Shown piece after piece: positions 54,481 to 64,000 of a stretch of 64,000 nt of DNA. The stretch spans positions 1,426,001 to 1,490,000 of the forward strand of contig JADLSH010000387.1 of assembly GCA_016169945.1 (NCBI GenBank). Direction: 5' to 3'. Position 1 is the first letter of the stretch; the number at the start of each line of letters is the position of its first letter. The position numbers were made by a program, and so were the translations under genes. The notes beneath the pieces were generated by a model. It was not told where the DNA came from. It saw nothing but the letters and a program-made list of their open reading frames with translations, and did no database searches. This DNA is from Trachythela sp. YZ-2020 (Eukaryota > Cnidaria > Anthozoa > Malacalcyonacea > Clavulariidae).

Positions 54481-55339
54481 TTTCTGTTAGTAGAGATGAT
54501 TCTTGAAAAGGTAAATTGAGTAGGAAATGTGATTGTTTGAAGTTGTCGCAAGACGTAATGTGCTTGTGTTCAATCTACCTGAAGAGTTTTAATCGCTAAT
54601 AAAGAAAGTATACTAGTAGTTACTATCGCAAGGAAAGTGCTGCCTAAGCATGTTTTGTACTATGAAACGTACTAAATAATAAGCATGTTTTGTAGTATTA
54701 AACGTACTAAATAATTATGTTATGCTCGCGTGGCGCAAAAACAAATTTTGGCAACGTATATATTATCACTATATAAATGTAGACAAAAATTTCGGCGTGA
54801 AAAAATCTAATGAAAAAAATTTCCTAGAATTTTTTCCTAACGGGGAAAAAGATTTGGGAAAAAGATTAGGCTGTTGCCAAATTACTCATGGAAGTCACAG
54901 GGAAAAGACAGTCATATAACAACACAGGGGCCCAACAAAGGTTTATGTCTGTGAACAGTAAATCATAGCACAGTGATCATAGTTAACTATTAGTGCATGA
55001 GTAAATATACTGTACGAGAAAGAATAGAAATAATCTTTAATTTATATGAAGTACTTCACACAACCGGAGGGAGTCAAAGAGAAAGAAATCATTCATTTGC
55101 TTTATTAAGGCCATCATATAGCCCTATAATATTAAAATAGCATGACTGTCATTCAAGAAAATATGCAAAAGTCTGTATGAATATCATGGTAAGGAAATTC
55201 AATTTCCCAATCAGTTATAACAAGCCCTTGAAGCTCCTTTCCATAAGTCATAAACCAAATTTGGTTTTCATTTTTGCCAATTTGTTCTTCTAACACAATG
55301 GGTAGATCAATGTTATTTTGTGCTACCTCCACGGGTAGA

Positions 55340-55590
55340 TTTATTCAATTCAATTCAATTACGTCTTTATTACAAATAGTGGAGTTGCAACAAACGTGTA
55401 ACTTTACAATTGATATGTAATACAAAAGATTAAATTATTTACAAATTAAATTATTTATACCACTATTTGTCATCGTACTACATGTATTCGTACATGAATT
55501 ATTAACAGTAACAATTGTTGGTATGTTATCTATAGACAAAAATTCTACACCAGGGTCTAGGACTAATAGGCCATTATTCAGAGCTCTTAA
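55340..55590 (-). mobile_element. 3' end fragment of a LINE D relative
   Basis: The minus strand has GTTGCAACTCCACTATTTGT and AATAAAGACGTAATTGAATT, the same 3' terminus as LINE D at 59590-59660, including the short AATTG repeat tail. Only about the last 100 bases match clearly; the upstream limit is uncertain. Confidence 0.65.
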
Positions 55591-56170
55591 GTACATCTTA
55601 ATGAAATACAAAAGAACAGTAACTCCGAATAACATTTTGTTATTTTATTGAATCGACGTTTCGACTAGATTGTAGTCATCATCAGGATTAGTGTAAAATT
55701 ACAAGTGCAAGTATTTATATAGTGAAGAAAGCGGAGCTTGGTGTCATTGAAATATGATAAGTTCTTTAGAAGCTTTACCGCCATGGTTACGTTCTGGTTT
55801 ACGGTTGCGTATGGCCAGAGACTCTTTATATAACAATAAAGACCAGTGGTCTGACCTTTCAATTATTTTACAGTTACTGAATATAAGCTGTGTAATATTA
55901 GTGTTTATAGGAATAGTTGAGTCAGGCGAGAGTTCCATAAGGGATTTAATGTGTTGAAAATGCTCGCATGAGTGGATTTCTGAGCTTTCACGTGTGCTGT
56001 GTTCTTTTATTCGGGTGTTGTATACTGTTTTACCAATTTAAGTGCTTCGACAACCAGGACACGAGAATTGGTAAACTACGGAGCTTTTATATTCATCCGG
56101 TGTTTTGTCTTTGCAGGACAGGAAACAATTGGAATTCGTAGTTCGCCAGTTTAAGATAAACTTACACGGA
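55590..56170 (-). pseudogene. Penelope-like element, GIY-YIG endonuclease end
   Basis: This is the 3' part of a Penelope-like retroelement. Minus-strand translation: KDKTPDEYKSSVVYQFSCPG, then an in-frame stop, IGKTVYNTRIKEHSTRESSE, HSCEHFQHIKSLMELSPDST, and ERSDHWSLLLYKESLAIRNR then KPERNHGGKASKEL. These are the zinc-binding and GIY-YIG blocks (VYQFSCPGC...YIGxT...RIxEH) and the conserved tail (EALxIRxxxPxxN) of the endonuclease that follows the Penelope RT. The RT itself is missing. The 3' UTR carries a hammerhead-like motif. Confidence 0.78.
55655..55686 (-). ncRNA. Hammerhead-ribozyme-like motif
   Basis: On the minus strand CTGATGA is followed by a 5-bp stem (GACTA, loop CAATC, TAGTC) and GAAAC, then GTCGA. 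This is the order of the hammerhead core around stem II. Penelope-like elements are known to carry minimal hammerhead motifs in their terminal repeats. The extra T between CTGATGA and the stem, and the lack of a clear stem III, make activity doubtful. Confidence 0.45.
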
Positions 56171-56233
56171 CCTTTCACTAAACAGTTCATCGCCTTGGTG
56201 GATATTAGCAGGAAGAAATAAAGCCATACTTAC

Positions 56234-56475
56234 CTGGTTTCTTCGGGAAGTGTTCGTATATTTTGCATCAAGTCAGATTCGCAATTCAATAATTTTCTCT
56301 TACTCCCCCCCGGTGCCCCCCGGAATTCTGACATCTGGACGGACAGACGCGAGATCGAAATCTCGACAATACATAACTCGGCCCGAAAGACTGGGTCGAG
56401 TGAACTCTGGAGAAACCTTAGCATGTCAAAATTAGGAGTGCTGCCTGCGGCAGCAATTACCATCAAGAAAAGCAC
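56234..56475 (-). CDS. Possible first coding exon, unassigned
   Basis: The frame ends at a strong donor (ACCAG then GTAAGT). The likely start is the ATG at 56334 (MSEFRGAPGGSKRKLLNCES then DLMQNIRTLPEETR) or an upstream ATG at 56475. Composition is protein-like with a basic N-terminus. No downstream exon was found. It lies just upstream of a Penelope fragment. Function unknown. Confidence 0.3.
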
Positions 56476-57022
56476 TCAAGGCTAAAAATACTTAGAATAA
56501 ACCTGTTTGATTAGAATTTGATTAAAGTAGTTCGAAAGTTGACCAAACAGGATCACTTATTTTTAGTTAAAGAGTAGTTAGAAAGAGGTTTATGCAAATC
56601 TAACCCACATCTTGTAACATAATTTTTCGGACTACTGACCTATACTACGGTATATCAGTGTATACTTAGTATAGGTTAGTGGTTCAAACCGGTTGAGTCG
56701 TCCCGCGCGGAAAAACGATCGTAGTGGAAACAGCCTTTATGTGTCACTTAGGAGCGAGTTTGATAAACTGTTACAATTTTCAAACAAACGATAGCGATAT
56801 ATTAATTCTATTTTAAAATGACTTTTCGATCATAATTCATGCATTATATATTTTCACATTTGTCAAATTATATGCATACTTTAACAATCACTAACCAAGT
56901 GAACAGAAATAGCATTTTATTTTAAAGGTTGCGGAAGCGAACACATGTCGTTTCGTTGAATTAATTTTGAACACAAATAATTAGAAAGAAAGCGATAAAA
57001 CGCTTATCCCAGCGACACATTT
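56476..57022. other. No gene seen
   Basis: AT-rich DNA between two possible exons. Nothing recognisable. Confidence 0.45.
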
Positions 57023-57042
57023 TTAGAAAATGCATACTTTAC

Positions 57043-57220
57043 CTGATTTCGTTGATTTTAATTCCAAACGTGTAAAATCCTGAACTCCGGAGGCTTTTTT
57101 ATGTTCATTGATTTCAAAAGTAGTTTTGAAATCACTGACGTCAGCGTATGACGCCATAGACCATGCATTTACAGAATTACTGTAGCGTATACCATTATAC
57201 ACGCATAGCCTCGACTTCAT
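57043..57220 (-). CDS. Possible first coding exon, unassigned
   Basis: The frame MASYADVSDFKTTFEINEHK then KASGVQDFTRLELKSTKS (ATG at 57157) or a longer form from 57220 ends at a donor-like GTAAAG in phase 1. I do not recognise the product. It cannot be joined directly to an exon starting at the ATG of 56334 because of phase, so the two are probably separate or linked through another exon. Confidence 0.3.
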
Positions 57221-57709
57221 TCTTTGATTTCTTTTGAATTTTATTCAGTCTTACGTAATAGTTGAAGTTTCTGTCTGTTTTCAAAAGAATGAAGATGAGG
57301 CTACGCCTGCATATTAATGTGCGCGTTCATTTAATTAAACGGTTTGCGTCGCGTTAGCAAATTATGATAAAGTATACATTGAAAAGGTCTAAATAGCTAA
57401 AATGCAACTAGAATTCAAATATTACATAAATACTAAAAAACTACCACCAATTTAACAAAATAATAAAAAGTGCATGCACGAATTTTTGGAAATTAGGGAA
57501 TAGTATAGCATCGAAGGATCATTAATACATTATCTGATAAAATTATTGTCGCTATCATTTGTCTCAAAAAATATTTCCGAAAACAATTCCAATTTAAAAT
57601 TGAAAACTTAACACTTAAAGTAAATGAGATATTGCATGAAAATTATTTCTTACCGTTACAAACTTTTACTCTATTACTTGACTGTTTCCATTAAGTAAGG
57701 AGGGAAGGA

Positions 57710-57895
57710 TCAATCTTCAAAATCAAATGTCTTAACTACCAGTTCGTTTTGCTTTGGCAAAAACAATGGCGCAAAAGAGGTAGGTTGGAAACCAACACCA
57801 GACGTATTATTCAAGTCCGAATCCCTTGTAAACATGATAAAAAGTGTTTCTTTTGGTGAACTTTGTGATTGAAACTCACGTTGTTGTAGTCGAGG
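57710..57895 (-). CDS. Possible last exon with CUB-domain end
   Basis: The minus frame reads SPKETLFIMFTRDSDLNNTS then GVGFQPTSFAPLFLPKQNEL and VVKTFDFED before a stop at 57710. The segment S-x-x-x-LFIMFxxDxDxxxxGxGFxxxxFAP matches the last two strands of a CUB domain, an extracellular protein-interaction fold. An acceptor (aacgtgag or cacaaag) lies near 57870-57885. The rest of the domain should lie at higher coordinates and was not found, so this may be an orphan exon. Confidence 0.4.
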   Translation of the reverse strand, partial: PRLQQREFQSQSSPKETLFIMFTRDSDLNNTSGVGFQPTSFAPLFLPKQNELVVKTFDFED

Positions 57896-57939
57896 TAATA
57901 CCTTTCCATGAAGTAAGACAGAGAGAAAACAGGTCAAAA

Positions 57940-58560
57940 AAATGCAAAAAAAAAGAAATGCACCCCACCTGTGGCGTACTCGTGCTTTGCTTCTTGGCGT
58001 ACAATACTTTCTCCTTTATGTTCTTGACGTATTATCACACATGCTCACATATAATACTCGTGGCGCGTCCGACGAAGGTGATTGGGGATTGGCGTAGTAA
58101 CGTGCACTACCGTGTATCGCTATAAAGCCTACTTTACGTTATTTCTGGTGTAGACGCATGCCAGCAAGACTAATGCAACACGCAAGGAGATTTCCTTTTA
58201 ATTTTATATCAAATATATTCTAAAAATCACAAATCTACAAAGATTAATGTAGCACATTCCAGTCACATTTTTACAATAACAAGACTAATACATAAAAGAA
58301 AATTCGCTTAAATCGGTAATAAAAGTAAAGTAATCAAACAAATACATAAATAAACTGTTCACGGAACTATATAACTATAAAACTGTACCTGAAGGGTCGA
58401 TCTCCTCACGCTCGAACGTCGTTAAAACTAATTTACTTTGCGCTTCTAATAAACAGCGTGCTATGTCTATAATAAAACTTCGAGTGTCAGAGACTCGGAT
58501 TAGTCAGATTATATGTTCTAATTATAATCGCTTAATAATTAACTAACAATTACGCAACTA
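57940..58560. other. No gene seen
   Basis: AT-rich DNA between the possible CUB exon and LINE D. Nothing recognisable. Confidence 0.45.
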
Positions 58561-58564
58561 AAGT

Positions 58565-59665
58565 TCAAACTATGTAAAATGTAACAAAATGTCAACTGTT
58601 CAAAACAGTGTTCCCCGTGATATTTTAGCACAGAAACTGAAATCAACAAATCTTGATCCATATATTATTAATTGGCTCATTAATTTCATATCAAGTAGAA
58701 AACAGAGAGTTGCTGTAGATGGACCTGTACCAACTATGTTAGTATTAACAGAGGAGTACCGCAAGGTACAGTTCTTGGTTCCTTCTTGTTTTCGTTAATA
58801 TAATGGTCAATGACATTAAGGTTAAACATCCACAAAATAACAATTTGGTTAAATTTGCTGACGATTTGACAGCGAGTGCTCCTGTCATACTATCTGGCGA
58901 TTCGGCTTTAGACGAGATAATATAACTAGCATTGAGAGTTGGGCCAGAAGCAATAGAATGACACTTAATCTGTCAAAAAATGGGAAATGCTGCTATGTAG
59001 TCGTTCACTGGTTACACCTCCTCTTCCAATTAATGAAATACGGCGTAAAGAGTGGTTAAAATTACTCGGTGTCACCTTTCAGGAAAACCCACGTTGTTGG
59101 GATAAGCAAGTGGACAGCTTGTTGTCGAAGGCAGGAAGCAGAATGTACATCCTGAGGGTCTGTAAATTCTACGGATACTCGCAAAGCGAACTTACTAAAT
59201 TGTTTGATTCATTGATCCTGTCACTATTTTATTACGCAATCGAAGTATGGGGATCTGCTTTGCAAGCGAAGTATATAGATCAAATCAACAAGTTTTTCAA
59301 TCGTGCATTCCGATATGTATATACTCTAAAAAATATTCAATGGCTAAGATGATTGAGGAGAGAGATCGATTATTGTTCAAAAAAATCATGAACAATCCTG
59401 AACACTGTCTGTGCGAGTTGTTACCAGAAAAACGTCAACGACCTTTAAGAGAACGTGATCATCCATTTATATTGCCAAATGTAAATAAATGTCTTTTTAA
59501 TGATTTTTAATATTTTATTATATTGTATAATCTGACTAATATGTAAATAACTTTGTAAATAATTTAATTTGTTTTGCATTACATATCAATTGTAAAGTTG
59601 CACGTTTGTTGCAACTCCACTATTTGTAATAAAGACGTAATTAAATTAAATTAAATTCAATTAAA
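58565..59665 (+). mobile_element. LINE D, 5' truncated, RT and C-terminus
   Basis: A third LINE, in plus orientation. Translation: VPRDILAQKLKSTNLDPYII, NWLINFISSRKQRVAVDGPV, then in the next frame INRGVPQGTVLGSFLF, VKFADDLTASAPVIL (the FADD motif), and RKEWLKLLGVTFQENPRCWD, DSLLSKAGSRMYILRVCKFY, LFDSLILSLFYYAIEVWGSA. It ends with AATAAAGACGTAATTAAATT and an AATTA repeat tail. Frameshifts near 58745, 58795 and 58925 make it inactive. The 3' terminus is shared with 55340-55440. Confidence 0.82.
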
Positions 59666-60415
59666 CTCATTGTTAGGCACCCGTCGCGTTTCGGCAGATA
59701 GTCACACTAATTCAGCCAATGATGTCAATTTAGTTGTAACGATTCCCTTTGATTTAACCCTATCCGACTCAAATTTGTTCCCAACCCCGGGTCCCTTGAC
59801 TTTTTTCAGTTAATAAAGCAGATACCGAATCTTCTTTTAGGACATTTTTGAGGCTATCAACCCTAAAAAATCTCCCAGGTCTCCAGATGAACAATATGGG
59901 TCCCTAGAGCTATTCATTCGACAATGTCGACATGACATAGAACAACTTCCCAAATTTAGGCCCAAGAGGCCATCTAACCTCACTGAAGCTGAATTTAGTG
60001 ATCTCAAATCACTTCGTGCTCGGGAAGACATTGTTATCAAACCTGCTGATAAGGGTGGTGCCTTGATTGTTTGGAGGCTGACTTATATCGCATTGAAGCT
60101 CATCGACAATTGAGTTTACAGCAGAGTTGACGAGGATTTGACTCCTACCCATCAAACCACCATTTCCGCCACCATCAAGAACTTCATCGCCTCTGGTGAT
60201 CTTTCTGAAACTGCCAACCACCACACCTCGCACACCTGTCATGTACTTCTGACCCAAAATCCACAAACCCGACAACCCAGGTAGGCCCATTGTCTCATCT
60301 CCAGCTACCTCAATCGTGTTATGGCACCCTTGGTTAAGGACTTACCATCCTACATCAAGGACACCAAACACGCTCTCCAAATCTTTCAGAACATCCAAAT
60401 TCATATATAGCACTC

Positions 60416-61045
60416 ATGGATGTCAAATCCTTGTACACTGTTATTCCCCATCATGATGGTTTGAGGGCACTTAAATTCTTCCTAGATAAGCGCCCTGACC
60501 AGGAACCGTCTACCACTGTGTTGATTCGTTTGGCCGAGTTAGTGCTCACCCTCAACTCATTTGACGGCGAGCATTACCAACAAATAAGTGTTGTAGCCAT
60601 GGGAACTAAAATGGGTCCCAACTATGCCAATTTTTTCTTTGGTTTTGTGGAAAAGCAGATCTTCGGGCAATACACTGATCCCATACCTGATTACCTTTTT
60701 AGGTACATTGATGACTGCCTCGGCACAGCATCATGTTCCCCTGGAGAGTTGGAGAAGTTTATTAACTTTGTCAATAACATCCACCCAGCACTCCAGTTCA
60801 CGTGGGAGATCAGTGAGACTAGTGTATCGTTCTTAGATATACTTGTATCTATCAATGGCAATAGACTTGTTACTTCTGTGTTCTACAAGCCGACTGACTC
60901 CCATACCAACCTCATTAAACGGTCTATTCCCTTCTCTCAGCTCCTTCGTCTTCGCCGCATTTGCAGTGAAGATGAGGACTTCCATACCAAAAGTCAGGAA
61001 ATGAGAAACTTTTTGTCCAACGCGGCTATCCAACCCCTCTCTTAG
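60416..61045 (+). pseudogene. Penelope-like reverse transcriptase
   Basis: A 209-codon open frame with the hallmark Penelope RT blocks. These are MDVKSLYTVIPHHDGLRAL, VVAMGTKMGPNYANFFFGFV, LFRYIDDCLGTASCS (catalytic YIDD), VSFLDILVSINGNRLVTSVF, YKPTDSHTNL and SQLLRLRRICSEDEDFHTKS. The reading frame is lost upstream (around 60110 and 60290-60410) and after 61045. The gene as a whole is inactive, but the RT core is intact. Confidence 0.88.
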
Positions 61046-61101
61046 ATACTGCCTTTTCGAAGGCCTCCCATATTCCCCGATCTGAAACCCTTAGAGACCC
61101 T

Positions 61102-61284
61102 ATGTCTAATGTTCCCAACAACAAAATACCCATAGTTCTCAGTTACCATCCCTTCAATTTTAAAGTAAGGGATCTCATTAGGAAGAATTTTCATATCTTG
61201 AAAAACGACGCTCAAACATCTTCCAGTTTCTCCGATAACCCCTTACAGTGTAGTCTCGTTCCGCATAGTAAAAAACATCCATGA
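61102..61284 (+). pseudogene. Penelope-like post-RT segment
   Basis: MSNVPNNKIPIVLSYHPFNF, KVRDLIRKNFHILKNDAQTS and FSDNPLQCSLVPHSKKHP follow the pattern (P-LTYHPxNxxVRxIIxxNFxLL) that links RT and endonuclease in Penelope-like proteins. After a frame change the Cys block GTFPCGVKLCKTCKFI follows. Confidence 0.8.
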
Positions 61285-61559
61285 AACCCTAGTCCATAGC
61301 CCTTTACCACAGAACTCGTCGTCACCTAATGGCACGTTTCCTTGTGGTGTGAAGCTGTGTAAAACCTGTAAGTTTATAGATTCTTCCACTACAATTTCGG
61401 CACCAAAATCTAAGTACTATGAAGCATCATTTCACGTGCACCTCCTCTCATCTCATCTACTGTATTTCATGCAGTAAATGTGGCATGCTCTACATTAGTG
61501 GAAGATATTTAAGGACAAGGTTTGGTTAGCATCGTCGTGCTCTCGCAGACAATGTCTGG

Positions 61560-61850
61560 CAACAACCTGTTGCTCCGTGGAAACGTAGTTGCTCCGTGCA
61601 AATTCAACTGTTCTCCGTACAATTAATGTGAAGCTTCTCCGTACAAATGTGTCGCTGCTCTGTGGAAATGTGGTTTCTCCGTGCAAATCCGACTGCTCTC
61701 CGTACAAATACGAAGCTTCTCCGTACAAATATGAAGCTTCTCCGTACAAATTTACATGTTCTCCGTACAAATGTGAACCTTCTCCGTACAAATCGGTCAC
61801 TGCTCCGTGCAAATGTAGTTTCTCCGTGCAAATCCGATTGTTATGGCGAT
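61560..61850. repeat. Minisatellite, about 21 bp, TTCTCCGTACAAAT unit
   Basis: About fifteen units of TTCTCCGTACAAATNNGAAGC and variants (TGCTCCGTGCAAAT). Because the spacing is mostly a multiple of three, all frames stay open and give repetitive peptides on both strands (YLYGEAS or FVRRSF on the minus strand). These are not genes. The array abuts the broken end of the Penelope-like element. Confidence 0.88.
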
Positions 61851-61859
61851 TCACACCCC

Positions 61860-62636
61860 CCGGCCAACAGCGAATTGCGAACTCCAGGGGGGGTTAGAAT
61901 CCGGGAGAAATTTCAATAATTGTACTGTTAATTCTTTATTAAAATCGTTGACCCTGTATAGAAAAAGAAATGTGGCAACCGTCGGCTCTACAGTTTCAGG
62001 TTCATATTCAGATTCATATTCAAATCTGAAAATAGTCGGGTATCTGACGTACAAAATGTGGAATTACTCAATCAATCAAGGGTTTCTTATAAAATCATCG
62101 CGCTCGAAAGCGAATTGCGAAATTATTTACAATTATTGTTAAAGATTTAAAACTATTACAAAATACAGATTGTGCACTCAGACGTGCACATTACAATTAT
62201 TGTACACATCTATAAAATATTAAGAACGATGAAAGAAGAATATATTTACTTATGCGATACATGATATACATCTTGTAAGATCACGCATTGTAGCTCCTCC
62301 ATATTGATAATTACAATATAATGAATGATATGAAGCAAACTTAGTCTTAAAAACGTTTTGCCGTTTGCCGCAAATCGCAGCGCATGAGAAACGGCTTTTG
62401 TAACCTGAAGCGAATGACAACAACACAGTCGACAAAGTAAACGCTTCTCACGGGGAACGCGTTTGCGTTGGAGTATTCTCGCCGAAATAGTCATTCATCT
62501 ACAACTATCATAAAATGATGTGATGTACTTTTTATCTTCAAACAACTTGCTGCAAAATTCGCAAAGCACAACTAGTGCTTGAGTCAACGTTTCTAAAAGT
62601 CCGCTCAGTCTGAATGTAAACACAATTTTCGTTGTC
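61860..62636. other. No gene seen
   Basis: AT-rich DNA. Overlapping short frames on both strands carry no recognised domain. Confidence 0.45.
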
Positions 62637-62640
62637 TTAA

Positions 62641-62787
62641 GGCTCTTTTCCACTCATCGCAAAACCAACTCGCAAACTCGCTGCGAGTTCTTGCATGTAA
62701 TTAAAATAAACTGTCGAGCATTGTGATTGGATGAAAGTACTCGCAGCGAGCTTGCGAGTTGGTTTTTGCGACGAGTGGAAAAGAGCC
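62641..62787. mobile_element. Small MITE flanked by TTAA
   Basis: GGCTCTTTTCCACTCATCGC pairs with the complement of GCGACGAGTGGAAAAGAGCC, and inner blocks ACTCGCAAACTCGCTGCGAG continue the symmetry. TTAA is present on both sides (62637-62640 and 62788-62791). Confidence 0.82.
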
Positions 62788-62838
62788 TTAATCCAGAAAA
62801 TGTCCACCATCTGATTATAAATTATGTTCAAGTGTAAA

Positions 62839-63252
62839 TAATTTCAAAATGAGCCAAATTGTTTTCTCAGAAAAAGAGCTTGAAATCGTTCTATGTGTAG
62901 AATGATAAGATCACAAACCTCCCGGATATTTTTGTTTTGCCAAGCCATGTCAAAATGTACAAAGACAGTCTCAAAGAGCAATCTATTGCGATTTTTCCTG
63001 CGAACACGAATAGCCAAATCGCAATGAAAACCACGCAAAATAAGCGCACAATAATATAGAAGAACGAATTTCTTTACGCGGTAAGGGTTGCTAAAAGTGT
63101 TGCAGTGATTAAAGGATTTACCAAGACTAACGCTGTTTGAGTGCGAATCTGAAAATGAATGTCCGGGGGGTTTGACATCCTATCATTCTACACACAAAGA
63201 ACGATTTCAAGCTCTTTTTCTGAGAAAACAATTGGGTTCATTTTGAAATTAT
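62839..63252. mobile_element. MITE with 70-bp inverted ends
   Basis: TAATTTCAAAATGAGCCAAA and TTTTCTCAGAAAAAGAGCTT at the left pair with the complements at 63181-63252, through AAATCGTTCT and GTAGAATGATA. The non-coding interior (62943-63160) is repeated at 63722-63950. Confidence 0.78.
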
Positions 63253-64000
63253 TAAAACTTGAGGATAATTTATAATCAGCTGGTAGACATTCACTCTGAA
63301 GACAAAGAAAATTGTGTATATATCAGACTAAACGGGCTTTTAAGAAAGTTCAAATGCCCACCCGGATTTATGCATCCAACATAAGTTGTGTTTTGCGGTT
63401 TTTCCTGCCAAAGCAAAAAGTTATTTGAAGATAACAAGTGCGTGACATCGTTTTTTGATAGTTGTAGATGAATGAGTTCTGCAAAAAAAATCCTTCAAAG
63501 CAAAAGCGTGACGCGCGAGAAGCATTTTTTCTGTCCACTTCGCTATTGATCTTTGCTTCAGATTGCAATAACCGCGTCTCATACGCCGCGTTTATAGTGC
63601 GATTTTTCCTAACGTAAAAAATAGTGCTACAAACTCATAGATATCTTCATATAATCAGTCACAGCACATTGAATTAGATTAATGGCTTGAAAAACGTCGA
63701 TATTGCGAGAGCAACCGCTTGCAAAGTCATGTCAAAATGTACAAAGACAGTCTCAAAGAGCAATCTTTTGCGATTTTTCCTGCGAACACATGCAGATAGC
63801 CGAATCGCAATGAAAACCATACAAAATGAAGCGCACAATAATATAGAAGAATGAATTTCTTTACGGTAAGGGCTGCTTTTAAAAGTGTTGCAGTGATTAA
63901 AGGATTTACCACGACTAAAGCTGTAGTTGAGTGCGAATTTGAAAATGAATGTGAAACATTCTGGTAGACATTTACTCTGGTAGACATTTACTCTGAAGAC
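63253..64000. repeat. Diverged direct duplication of MITE interior
   Basis: GTCAAAATGTACAAAGACAG and the following 220 bases at 63728 repeat those at 62949 with point changes. TGGTAGACATTCACTCTGAA at 63281 also recurs near 63962 and 63979. No gene is present; the window ends inside the repeat. Confidence 0.7.

Larger units (their letters stand above)
59690..61556 (+). mobile_element. Penelope-like element, RT plus GIY-YIG, decayed
   Basis: A plus-strand Penelope-like retroelement. It has an N-terminal region (59840-60060: SPDEQYGSLELFIRQCRHDI, LTEAEFSDLKSLRAREDIVI, KPADKGGALIV), the RT (60416-61045), a post-RT segment (61102-61284) and the start of a GIY-YIG endonuclease (about 61430-61556: SSHLIYCISCSKCGMLYIS, GRYLRTRFG, HRRALADNV). 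It stops where the 21-bp minisatellite begins, so the endonuclease is cut short. Several frame breaks are visible. Confidence 0.85.

Noticed and set aside
61495..61919. Overlapping ORFs of 75-119 codons on both strands as repeat-containing proteins
   Set aside because: They are the translation of a 21-bp minisatellite whose period keeps every frame open.

Overview
The window reads as nuclear DNA of an invertebrate animal, most likely a cnidarian (probably anthozoan). This is an inference from its AT-rich composition, GT-AG introns with 72-bp leucine-rich-repeat exons, SRCR and CUB-type extracellular modules, a CYP46-like P450, and a very dense load of diverse transposons (Penelope-like, DIRS-like, LINEs, hAT, Harbinger-like, MULE-like and tRNA-derived elements). 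No rRNA, true tRNA gene, CRISPR array or bacterial-type operon was seen.

Layout. (1) 1-24.9 kb, minus strand: one long multi-exon gene, or a string of modules, for a secreted or membrane receptor-like protein. The order is signal-peptide exon (24.8 kb), seven LRR exons, a Cys-rich exon, an SRCR exon, an LRR N-cap exon, then six more LRR exons; the 3' end lies left of the window. Its introns hold many small DNA transposons, a tandem duplication of about 880 bp, two tRNA-derived SINEs and a 4.7-kb TA-flanked element built of palindromic AACCAATT-type repeats. (2) 26.3-29.3 kb, plus strand: a decayed LINE with endonuclease and reverse transcriptase. (3) 31.3-32.1 kb: two short elements with clear target duplications (8 bp and 9 bp). 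(4) 32.4-34.6 kb, minus strand: an intronless cytochrome P450 (CYP46-like) broken by one frameshift and by a 498-bp inverted-repeat element. (5) 35.4-36.6 kb, minus strand: the remains of a hAT transposase. (6) 38.5-51.6 kb: a nested stack of minus-strand retroelements. A LINE abuts a DIRS-like element; a second, PHD-finger-bearing LINE lies inside the first; and a 5.6-kb TA-flanked CACTAG...CTAGTG element sits inside a codon of the first LINE. (7) 51.7-53.6 kb, minus strand: a broken gene whose protein looks like a DDE nuclease of a family I cannot name. (8) 54-61.6 kb: Penelope-like fragments with GIY-YIG endonuclease and a hammerhead-like motif, a third LINE, a possible CUB exon, two possible first exons and a 21-bp minisatellite. 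(9) 61.9-64 kb: MITEs and duplicated non-coding DNA.

Apart from the LRR/SRCR gene and a few isolated exons, almost every recognisable protein in the window belongs to a mobile element. The P450 appears dead in this allele. The most unusual items are the LRR-Cys-SRCR-LRRNT-LRR architecture, the two long TA-flanked elements (one carrying plausible spliced exons), the tRNA-like cores enclosed by long inverted arms, and the unnamed DDE-like gene.
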